In this document: in pieces, positions 56,769 to 64,000 of the stretch
How the letters are laid out: the number at the start of each line of letters is the position of its first letter
How positions within the stretch are numbered: the stretch's first letter is position 1
NCBI GenBank assembly: GCA_013339765.2
Contig: CM023448.1
Coordinates: 194,038,409 to 194,102,408, forward strand
Source of the DNA: Haemaphysalis longicornis
Lineage: Eukaryota; Arthropoda; Arachnida; Ixodida; Ixodidae
Length of the DNA: 64,000 nucleotides
Direction: 5' to 3'
Notes under the pieces: model-generated
Told to the model about the DNA's origin: nothing
The model's input: the letters and a program-made list of their open reading frames with translations, nothing else
The model's database searches: none
Position numbers and translations under genes: made by a program

Positions 56769-57926
56769 ATGCAAGGTCGGACAGGGTGCCTGGATGCTCC
56801 CCTGGACGACATTGTTCTTTTAGCTGTTAACCAAACCGATATGCAGCGGCTAATAAATATTTGCGGCCAGGAAGCCACTGACCTCGGGTTAAATTTCAGT
56901 GCAGAAAAATCAGGAATAATGGTTTTCAATGGCGCTACCACTGATGTAGTGTCTATCCAGCAAGGCGAATTACCTAGAGTGAAGGAATATAAATATTTGG
57001 GAGTGTGGATAAACGAAGGGGATAACTACTTAAGTACTCGCGAGGAGCAACTTAAGGTTAAGGGAAAGCGAAACGCAGCTATAATGAAGCATAGAGCTCT
57101 GTGGGGGTATAACAAATATGAAGTAGTAAAAGGAATGTGGAAAGGAGTAATGGTTCCGGGTCTCACGTTTGCGAATGCTGTACTCTGCTTAAAATCAGAC
57201 GTTCTATCAGGCCTTGAAGTAAACCAGAGAACGGTAGGACGTTTGGCCTTAGGCGCGCATGGAAAAACAACTAACGAAGCAGTTCAGGGAGATATGGGCT
57301 GGGCGTCGTTTGAAGTTAGAGAAGCTCAGAGTAAAATATGCTTTGAGATGAGGTTGAGGGCAATGGATCAACGAAGGTGGGCAGCTAAGGTTTTTAGGTA
57401 CCTATACTTGAAAAGCGTGGACACGCAGTGGTTAAGAAAGACTAGAAGGCTAACGATGAAATACGGAAAGAACACTGGGGAATCCAAAACAGCCAAGGTA
57501 ACCAAAAAGAGGCAAGGGCAGATTGAAACGGATAAATGGAGGGAAAAAATGGAAGCTAAAACGTCGTTAGAGATGTACAGGGCTGAGAAGATGAACATCA
57601 GAAAGGAAAATTTCTACGATAATTCCCAGGGCAGTGCTTTGCTTTTTGAGGCTAGAGCAGGTTGCCTGCGAACTAAGAGTTTTGTGGGGAAGTGTTCACA
57701 AAATGATGGGGTATGTGTGGTCTGCGGAAAAGAAACAGAAACTATGCGGCACATAGTGTTAGAATGTGAGGGTATCCATCCAAATCTACATGAAGGGAAT
57801 ATTGGGCTTTCAGAAGCCCTAGGATTTAAGGGTATCAGAGAGGAAGTTAACTTTAAGGCTGTCGAGGAGACGAAAAGAAGATTAGAATGCTGGTGGACGA
57901 AAAGCAGAGAGGGGAATATTGCCTAG
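56769..57926 (+). CDS. ATC-tail non-LTR element, RT C-terminal ORF (385 aa)
   Basis: The longest intact frame in the window. It starts inside the RT catalytic box (APLDDIVLL for YADDIVLL), then MQRLINICGQEATDLGLNFS, ELPRVKEYKYLGVWI, ALWGYNKYEVVKGMW, GRLALGAHGKTTNEAVQ, a KSVDTQWLRKTRR linker, and the C-terminal zinc motif CVVCGKETETMRHIVLEC near residues 314-331. The element is 5'-truncated, so this is not a functional enzyme, but the absence of stops over 1.1 kb suggests recent insertion. The start codon listed is simply the first in the open frame. Confidence 0.75.
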   Translation: MQGRTGCLDAPLDDIVLLAVNQTDMQRLINICGQEATDLGLNFSAEKSGIMVFNGATTDVVSIQQGELPRVKEYKYLGVWINEGDNYLSTREEQLKVKGKRNAAIMKHRALWGYNKYEVVKGMWKGVMVPGLTFANAVLCLKSDVLSGLEVNQRTVGRLALGAHGKTTNEAVQGDMGWASFEVREAQSKICFEMRLRAMDQRRWAAKVFRYLYLKSVDTQWLRKTRRLTMKYGKNTGESKTAKVTKKRQGQIETDKWREKMEAKTSLEMYRAEKMNIRKENFYDNSQGSALLFEARAGCLRTKSFVGKCSQNDGVCVVCGKETETMRHIVLECEGIHPNLHEGNIGLSEALGFKGIREEVNFKAVEETKRRLECWWTKSREGNIA

Positions 57927-58110
57927 GACAGTTACCACCTGTAACAGGGAAAAAGTATTTCGGGCCTAATAAGCTTTAGTGCCTGCCCTAAGCAGCGCTA
58001 GTATTAAACCAAGAGTGTAAAATATGGTTATATTAGTCCTTTTTGGTAAGATGACATGTCATCACCCCGCTTCAAAGGGGAAACCAATAGGAATCATCAT
58101 CATCATCAGT
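57927..58110 (+). mobile_element. 3' UTR and ATC tail of the preceding element
   Basis: CAGTTACCACCTGTAACAG, then TATTAAACCAAGAGTGTAAA, the CATCACCCCGCTTCAAAGGG word and an ATCATCATCATC tail at about 58095-58109. The same words occur in the copies at 59560-59736 and 28953-29040. Confidence 0.8.
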
Positions 58111-59035
58111 TGTTCTAAGTTGTACCCGCGTATAGCAGCGCGAAAACAGGACCGTCGAACATGCGTCTTAAATGAGGCTCTTCGGTTTTCAGTCCCGAAC
58201 TCATTGCGGACTCCCCGAGAAGCAATCCGGAATTCGTTTAAGCGAAGCGTATTACTACAGGTACAAACCCACGAAACGCCTCTTAGCCTCACTCTAACCT
58301 TCAAGCTCAGTCAAGGTCAAACAATCCCCTAGAGCAATATCGCTGCGGCGACAGAAGCGCCCCTGACCACGCTTCGGCCATCGGCATTAGGAATTCGCAG
58401 CACCAACGCTTCGATGGGGGGCGCCAACGGAAGCGCCAGCAATATCTCGTACGGAAAGCACTTTGTGATGGACGAGTAAGGAACAGCATGCCATTGAAGC
58501 TTCGCTTCACACCGAATTCCCATCTATGCGTGGGATTCGGCAATTTTTTTGCTCCAGGTACAAGCCCACAAAATTGCTCGAAGCGTCCTTATACCTTCAA
58601 ACTCAGCCAAGGTCAAGCAACCAAGCCCCTCGTGCAATATCGCGGCGGGTACGGAAGCGCCACAGGCCACGCTTCGGCCAAGACGGAATAAATTTGTGGC
58701 GTCGGTGCTTCGGTCGGTGACGCCGACGGAAGCACCGACAACGTATCATGGCCTTGCGAGAGCACTGCGTCTTTTATATCGGTACAGAGAAATACTTCGA
58801 GAAGCCCTTTGTGAGAAATGAGTTAGGAACGGCATGTGATTTAAGCTTCGCTTCAAGATGAAACTACCTTTGGAACAATCCTTCGTTCTCTGCCAGTGAA
58901 GAATAGAAAAATTTTAATGGTAAAACAATCGGTGCCCTTCCACCCTGTGAAGAGGGAAGGCTGCGAAGCTGGCACCCTGGTGTGATCTTCTACGTTGGGA
59001 TTCAGCCTAATGTTAACTAACTAGGTAGCGCTCGG
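58111..59035. other. Two diverged tandem segments; no gene
   Basis: A roughly 300-bp segment (GTACAAACCCACGAAACG, CTCAAGCTCAGTCAAGGTCA, CCACGCTTCGGCCA, GAAGCTTCGCTTC) at about 58255-58510 recurs at about 58555-58855 (GTACAAGCCCACAAAATTG, CTCAGCCAAGGTCA, CCACGCTTCGGCCA, TTAAGCTTCGCTTC). It is a tandem duplication of unknown class. Confidence 0.55.
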
Positions 59036-59040
59036 GCGGA

Positions 59041-59736
59041 GCAAAGGAAGACTAGAAGGCTGAGGACGAAATACGGAAAGAAGAGTGGAGAATCCAAAAC
59101 AGCCAAGGCAACCAAAACAGGGGCAAGACAGATAGAAACGAATTAATGGAGAGAAAAAAAGGAAGCTAAAACGTTGTTTGAGATGTACAGGGTAGAGAAA
59201 TTGGACATCAGAAAGGAAAATTTCTAAGATAATTCCAAGGGCACTGCTTTGTTTTTTTTTTAGGCTACAGCAGGTTGCTTGCAAACTAAGAGCTTTATAC
59301 GGAAGTACACACGAAATGATGGGGTATGTGTGGTCTGCGGAAAAGAAACAGAAACTATGCGGCACATAGTGTTATAATGTGAGGGTATCCATCCAAATCT
59401 ACATGAGGGAAACATTCGGCTTCCAGAAGCCCTATGATTTGAAGGTAGCACAGAGGGAATTAACTTCAAGGCTGTCGAGGCGACGAAAAGAAGATCAAAA
59501 TGCTGGTGGACGAAAAGCAGAGAGGGTAATATTGCCTAGGACAGCTACCACTTGTAACAGACAAAATAAGTATTTCGTGCCGAATAAGTTTTTTGTGCCT
59601 GCCCTAAGCGCTAGTATTAAACGAAGAGTGTAAAACATAGGTATATTAGTTTCTTTTTAAGATTTTTGGTACCATGACGCGTCATCACCCCGCTACAAAG
59701 GGGATACTACTATCACTCATCATCATCATCAGCAGC
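59041..59736 (+). pseudogene. ATC-tail non-LTR element, short 3' copy
   Basis: Matches 57435-58110: GACTAGAAGGCTGAGGACGA start, MRHIVL-stop in the zinc motif region, CCTAGGACAGCTACCAC, then the ATCATC tail at about 59717-59731. Early stops and single-base gaps break the frame. Strongly 5'-truncated. Confidence 0.75.
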
Positions 59737-60430
59737 AGCAGCATGTGAGCATAACCAGGCTAACACCGCCTGATTTAACACAACCACCACCACCATCACC
59801 ACATTGGGGATTTGCCAAAATGAATCATAAGGGCAGTGGCACGCTCTCTTAGTCACAGAGTAGTGACACACACGATCGGTGTGTGGAGACAATGATGTTT
59901 TATTATAGCGCGGTTAGATCAATCACTGCGCAGGCTCTAGTGTGCCGTGCAGGTAGTCGCTAAAGAGCGCGCGCCATTGCGCAATGTCAGGTGGGAGAGA
60001 GACGCCACGCATGGCGATGAGCATACACGACTCGGGAAAGAGGCAGCGGTGGTGAGATGAATATAAAGGGGTGCTGTAACCATACTCCCTCCGTAGGCAG
60101 CCATGCTTCATTGTGCAAAACATAATATAGGAAAACCAGCTTGCAAAGACCAAGCTTTCATTGATCGCCTTAAACTCGGTTTGTCCTCTAAAGACAAATG
60201 CATTGCTGGGAAGCTGGGAAGACGTTTTCTAGGGCAATATAAGCCTTCTTATATCAAAATATGGAAGCCCGAGGACGTTGTTTTACGTTTTATGATTTTT
60301 TGGGGGAGAGGAAGGGGGGAGGGGGGGAGGGGGCGTTGAATATCGACGGTCTACACCCGTTCTGTCGCCGGAGACGTTCCGCTGTATCCTAGCAATAGAC
60401 CGCTTCGTTGTAAAAGGTCAGTATATATGG
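59737..60430. other. No gene supported
   Basis: A minus-strand frame of 76 codons (60153-59923) ends a little before a CTATAATAAAACATC word (about 59895-59909 on the minus strand), and a TATAAAGG word lies upstream near 60063. This could be an LTR or a 3' exon, but no homology is seen. A G-rich run is at 60300-60337. Confidence 0.35.
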
Positions 60431-60439
60431 TGGCATTTT

Positions 60440-60690
60440 TAGCCGTGATTAGTAAATACGCCTATGCTTTATCTAATCGCCGCAATTTTAAGGGTAAAGC
60501 CTTAGGTGCCCCATTCTGCGAAAAAGCGTCGTTGTTGTAGTAGTTGTCGTCCGGTCAAGAATATGGCCGCCGCTGTAGCGAGTAAATAAAAAACACATAC
60601 AAATAAAAAAACCCGGGACTGCGCAGTATCAGCCCAGTGCTCCACTAACTGTGCTATCTCCACACGTTGCCTGCGTAGAACAAAAGTTGT
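60440..60690 (-). repeat. tRNA-related SINE B, copy 2
   Basis: Minus-strand tRNA-like head (GATAGCACAGTTAGTGGAGC with a following CCCGGGTT) and the body words ATGGCCGCCGCTG and GGTAAAGCCTTAGG on the plus strand, as in 55485-55690. Confidence 0.6.
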
Positions 60691-60883
60691 CGGCGTTATT
60701 GTTGCGTCGTTATTGTTGCTTAAGTTGTCGTTAAATTAACAAGTATCCCCAGGTTTTCGCCTTCAAAACACGTAAACAGTCTTAAGTGCCCCGAAAATTT
60801 GCTGTTTCGTTCCGAACTATATTTGTTATTTGTAAGTAATTACAAGATCGTCCGGGACACGAATACACAATTTTTGCCGCAGT

Positions 60884-60889
60884 TTTATT
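60884..60889 (-). terminator. Gene 2 polyadenylation signal
   Basis: AATAAA on the minus strand about 96 nt beyond the gene 2 stop codon, inside a decayed duplicate of the terminal exon. Confidence 0.55.
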
Positions 60890-60897
60890 TTTATCTG

Positions 60898-60957
60898 TAC
60901 ATAAAATGGCCGACCTGAAGAAGGCAACTAGGCCACCCAACTGCAAAAGAAAATTTC
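60898..60957 (-). pseudogene. Decayed duplicate of gene 2 terminal exon
   Basis: About 100 bp downstream of the terminal exon the block acceptor-exon-stop is repeated: TTTTCTTTTGCAG then LGGLVAFFRSAIL in one frame, with the expected stop lost to small indels. The acceptor looks usable, so an alternative C-terminus cannot be excluded. Confidence 0.6.
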
Positions 60958-60984
60958 AACACAAACACAGTTTTTTGCGCAGTT

Positions 60985-61044
60985 TTACTTCAGGGTGTAG
61001 ATCAAATGGCCTGCGTGTAGAAGGCCACAGATAAGGCCACCCAG
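60985..61044 (-). CDS. MARVEL-like gene 2, terminal exon (TM4 and stop)
   Basis: Acceptor TTTTTCTTTTGCAG then 20 codons LGGLICGLLHAGHLIYTLK and TAA (60987-60985). It joins the previous exon at phase 0 to complete helix 4 (FGG-LGGLICGLLHAGHL). The position of the His-x-x-His-like pair agrees with gene 1 (IHFVHA). The product is 135 aa in total. Confidence 0.8.
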   Translation of the reverse strand: MGGLICGLLHAGHLIYTLK

Positions 61045-61180
61045 CTGCAAAAGAAAAATTCAACACAAATAAACAGAACTGAAATAGAATAGAAAGACAA
61101 TTATTTTAAGAGATTAGCAAAAATAAGTTAAGCGGCACAACATTGACTGACTGATTAATTGTGAGGTTTAACGCACCGAC

Positions 61181-61268
61181 GCTACACAGGCTGATTGATT
61201 GATTGATTGATTGGTTGGTTGGTTGGTTGGTTGATTGATTGATCGATTCATCATCGATTGATTGATTT
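61181..61268 (+). repeat. (TTGA/TTGG)n microsatellite
   Basis: Tetranucleotide run forming the tail of the minus-strand Ruka-like SINE. A short Ruka 3' fragment (TTTAACGCACCGACGCTACA) sits just before it at about 61166-61186. Confidence 0.85.
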
Positions 61269-61482
61269 AACGCGCCGACGCAACGCAGGCGATGAGGCGC
61301 GCCTTAGTGGAGGGCTCCGGATTAATTTTGACAACCTGGTTACCTTTAACGTGCGCCGAAATCCCGAACGCACGGTAATTTTTGCTTTTCGCCTCCACCA
61401 GAAAAGCGGCCGCCGCGGCTGGGAATCGAACCCGCGACCTTGGGCTCAGCAGCACAACGCCTTAGCCACTGCGCCGCCGCGT
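61269..61482 (-). mobile_element. Ruka-like SINE in gene 2 intron
   Basis: On the minus strand: tRNA-like head GCGGCGCAGTGGCTAAGGCG, B box GGTTCGATTCC, body with GGCGAAAAGCAAAAATTACC, and the CGTCGGCGCGTTAAATC end followed by a TCAA-type tail. It lies in the last intron of gene 2, sense to the gene. Confidence 0.85.
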
Positions 61483-61587
61483 CGGATAAGAGGCCCAACT
61501 AGAAATAAGACTTTTTGTGTGCCTAAATGACCGACATCTAACGTTTACTCAAATTTACTATGAAGAAAAAAGGGGCAGGCTCCTCAC

Positions 61588-61686
61588 CCCTCCGAAGATG
61601 CAGTCGCCGGGGCTATTGTAGGTTTGCATAATGACGATGGCATTGATGACGTAACAAAACGCCGCCGTCAGCTGGTACAGAACAAA
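61588..61686 (-). CDS. MARVEL-like gene 2, exon encoding TM3
   Basis: Acceptor TTTTGTCACTTTCAG and donor GTGAGG bound 99 nt, phase 0. The 33 residues start FVLYQLTAAFCYVINAIVIM (helix 3), then QTYNSPGDCIFGG. It aligns with the gene 1 exon at 40547-40651 (YAVYQGFAGLAYSTTG), sharing YQ and overall hydrophobic pattern. Confidence 0.85.
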
Positions 61687-61984
61687 CTGAAAGTGACAAA
61701 ATGGACGCGGGGTTGGTACAGAGCTACAAATGACTACGTGCTCATTTCATTACGCATAGGCAATAAATTCTGTCGATAGCCCATCTAAAAGCAACTTCCC
61801 TCTCGCCTTCCCTACTTCGAACTTAGGAGCCTACAACACTTCTTAAGACGTCACGTTGTTCATATTCAAATTGCCGATAAGTTTGGTGGTAGTATATGCA
61901 GATTTATAGCTACATTTTGCGGATGGCGCACGTGATATTCGATATAACAAAATAGGAACTTGGGCACTGTGTGTGCCAGCTCAC

Positions 61985-62152
61985 GTAGATGGACGACGGC
62001 AAGAAAGTGGAGTCGGCTTCCGAGAGCAGTGCCGAGAAGATGAAGTGCAGGTCATTGATACCGAAGGTCATGGAAGACAGGTACAGAAACTGCTGACTGC
62101 GGGACTCGACGCCGAACATGAAGTACAGACAGGCGATGATTGCGCCCAGGAT
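61985..62152 (-). CDS. MARVEL-like gene 2, exon encoding TM1 end and TM2
   Basis: Acceptor TCTTCTCTTGTGCCACTCAG and donor GTGAGC bound 168 nt (56 codons), phase 0. It encodes ILGAIIACLYFMFG (helix 1), a polar loop ESRSQQ, helix 2 (FLYLSSMTFGINDLHFIFS) and a loop to PSSIY. It aligns with the gene 1 exon at 28087-28263. Two short introns (298 and 758 nt) flank it, in contrast to the multi-kilobase introns of gene 1. Confidence 0.85.
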
Positions 62153-62910
62153 CTGAGTGGCACAAGAGAAGACACCGTTCGCCCATCGCCTCCGCGACAG
62201 GTCGCCGCGCACGGCTGGCACGTTCGTGCGGCACGATTGATTGTCTCAAAGCACAGAGAGGCCTGAGGAAGAATAAACTGTCAAGCCAGCACTTGTGACG
62301 CTTCCTTGTTTTAAGTGGTGCGATGATACGGTTACACATCACTCTGGCCATGATATATCACACCCGTTTCATGAATGCTGGAATTGGTCTTTATAAACAA
62401 TAGTGTGTGCTGTGATCTAGAGTGAGTAGAACGGCATAGTGTGCTCAGTAGCGGGCTTCGTGGCTTAAGCTATGGCATAATGCAATCCTTGACTCGGACG
62501 CTATACGCAAAAAAAAAAAAAAACGGTCCCTAGGATACTGCCATTATGACATTGCACCTGTATATTTACCCTTTCCCGAACAGCGATCAAGAAGTTGCGA
62601 GCTTTAAAAAAAGCACGGGCATGTTCTAACAAGTTACACGGCTTTCCACCAAAGGCAACGCCATGGGGTATTGTGTTTACAGATTATTAACGGCGACGAA
62701 GTGCTAAGGGCTACGCAACAAAAGCAAAGCGTTAATTGCATATGCAAAACTTAGTTGCGACGTTCCTGATTTGGTAAGCACTCAAAGCTGGAATTTCGAT
62801 GGTATTTTAACCACGTTTTGGAAGAAAGTCGGGATATTTATCCTTCTTGTCAGAATACTGATACGTGGAAACTTTGGATGCGCAAAGCCCTAAAGTGGGG
62901 TGTCACTTAC

Positions 62911-62991
62911 AGCTTCGAGAAAATTGAAGAGCCCATGAACGCTTCCGACGTACCGAGTCGTTACTTGCTGGAAAGCCAGTTCAAAATCCAT
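62911..62991 (-). CDS. MARVEL-like gene 2, first coding exon
   Basis: The ATG at 62991 (context GGTAATGG) starts 27 codons, MDFELAFQQVTTRYVGSVHG then LFNFLEA, ended by a strong donor GTAAGTG. It aligns with the end of the gene 1 exon at 24238-24351. Gene 2 lacks the basic exon and acidic linker of gene 1. The frame stays open for about ten codons upstream of the ATG, and an acceptor-like TTGTTCTTCCATCTCGAAG precedes it, so a further 5' exon beyond is possible. The open frame on the opposite strand here is a shadow. Confidence 0.75.
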
Positions 62992-63009
62992 TACCTTCGA
63001 GATGGAAGA

Positions 63010-64000
63010 ACAAAAGCGGGTATATCAGCGGGGACTCCGATATGGTGAATGGCACTTCATAATACGGCGCATTAAAGTGCGCTGTAATGTACACCTGCTG
63101 TAAAGAACTATACGACACGTGACAACTAGCAGCGTTTGGCAGGGGACTCAGCAATGGCCACGTTGCATCTAAGTGAACTGACAACAAACACCGCTAATAA
63201 TGTGGGCCGAAGTAATACGCACAAAAAAGCTGACGGTGCGGGCAGTCCGAGTGCGGCTTCTTCTTCCTCGTCGCCTTCTTGTACGAAAGCAATTGGCTCA
63301 GTTTTTGTTGTTGTTCGTTGGTATGCAATTCCTATGGGGTTCCTTAACGGAATACTGGGCCGAAACATGGTAGAATACGTTCATAAGGGAAACAATCTCG
63401 GCAGAAGGGATAGAACCAAAGGCCGAAAGAGTTTCAACAAGAATACCCCTGAGCCATAAATATGTGTCTGGAATCATTTTTACCATCTGAGTCCTGATCT
63501 CAATGTCCAGACAATAAAATGAATTCTCTGGCCGTTTCCGTTAACCCCAAAAAATATGCAAGCTAACAAAGCTTTAAAAAAATCGCGCCAGTCCACCCCG
63601 TGAATGTGGTTGGAAAGCAAAGCTGTAAATGGCACCCACAACGATTATCCATGCGACGTCACTTAAATTCACTCACATAGCTCTACAAATAGTAAAATCA
63701 GATAGAAGTGAAATGCACTTGACCACACTATTTATTACTTCAAAGAGATATTCTTGGTAAGGTTAAATCAATGCATGATGCATGAACGGTGTTTGGTTCA
63801 GTTGTATTGGTGTAGCAAGAGTGGAAACTTTTTTTATAAAATCAAAGTAAGCTCCAACCCGGTGTTAGACGATCTGACTTCTCCGTCTCTGCGCCGCTGA
63901 CGGAGGCGACGAGACTTGCGGCTGAGAAGGAAGAGGAAGAAATACTTCTGTTCAGATTTCTGAACGGCCCAGAGTGCAGCCTTGGGGAGTGATTCCTTCT
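63010..64000. other. Upstream of gene 2; no gene supported
   Basis: Expected to hold the gene 2 promoter or leader exons. No TATA box or CpG block is obvious. A pyrimidine-rich acceptor-like TTCTTCCTCTTCCTTCTCAG occurs on the minus strand near 63940. A plus-strand ATG frame at 63154-63459 (MATLHLSELTTNTANNVG, Ser-rich) is unrecognised and weakly supported. Confidence 0.35.

Noticed and set aside
59923..60153. Minus-strand 76-codon ORF as the last exon of gene 2
   Set aside because: It lacks homology to the gene 1 terminal exon, and a better terminal exon with matching phase and stop was found at 60985-61044.
61258..61530. Plus-strand 90-codon ORF
   Set aside because: It lies wholly within the minus-strand Ruka-like SINE.
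62818..63048. Plus-strand 76-codon ORF (DTWKLWMRKALKWG)
   Set aside because: It is antisense to the first coding exon of gene 2, which has homology and splice-site support.

Overview
This window is eukaryotic nuclear DNA, most likely from a hard tick (Ixodidae, probably metastriate). The evidence is tRNA-derived SINEs that match what I recall of the tick Ruka family, I-clade non-LTR retrotransposons with short AATAAA-plus-simple-repeat tails, GT-AG introns of several kilobases, and very dense nested transposons. There are no bacterial operons, CRISPR arrays, rRNA genes or convincing functional tRNA genes.

Host genes. Two spliced genes for small four-helix membrane proteins (MARVEL-like) lie tail to tail. 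Gene 1 (+) has coding exons at 20277-20372, 24238-24351, 28087-28263, 40547-40651 and 40713-40796 (191 aa). Gene 2 (-) has coding exons at 62991-62911, 62152-61985, 61686-61588 and 61044-60985 (135 aa). The homologous exons align and all introns are phase 0, so they look like an old tandem-inverted duplicate pair. A possible first exon of an unknown gene lies at 7636-7905, behind a GC-rich promoter-like stretch that a MITE separates from the start codon.

Layout. 1-2.8 kb: decayed SINE and an I-like retrotransposon fragment ending in a tetranucleotide minisatellite. 6.8-7.6 kb: a MITE with TAA target duplication. 10.5-13.5 kb: a DDE_3-type transposase gene broken by a retrotransposon 3' end, itself broken by a Kolobok-like element carrying a THAP domain and flanked by TTAA. 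14.2-19.7 kb: a nearly full-length I-like element (ORF1, ORF2 with endonuclease, RT, RNase H and a Cys-rich tail). 20-41 kb: gene 1, whose introns hold a full-length Ruka SINE, other SINEs, a head-to-head SINE palindrome, a degraded second-type non-LTR element (-), a small MITE and a second I-like element (-). 42-51 kb: a Russian-doll nest in which a MITE is split by an I-like element, which is split by a 2.6-kb TIR element with AT duplication and by a cluster of inverted LTRs. 50.9-52.1 kb: a fold-back element. 53.4 kb: a perfect 82-bp palindrome. 54-60 kb: further non-LTR fragments. 61-63 kb: gene 2.

All retrotransposon reading frames except one 385-aa C-terminal fragment carry stops or frameshifts. 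The two MARVEL-like genes are the part of the window that looks functional. Gene models are ab initio from splice signals and mutual homology only.
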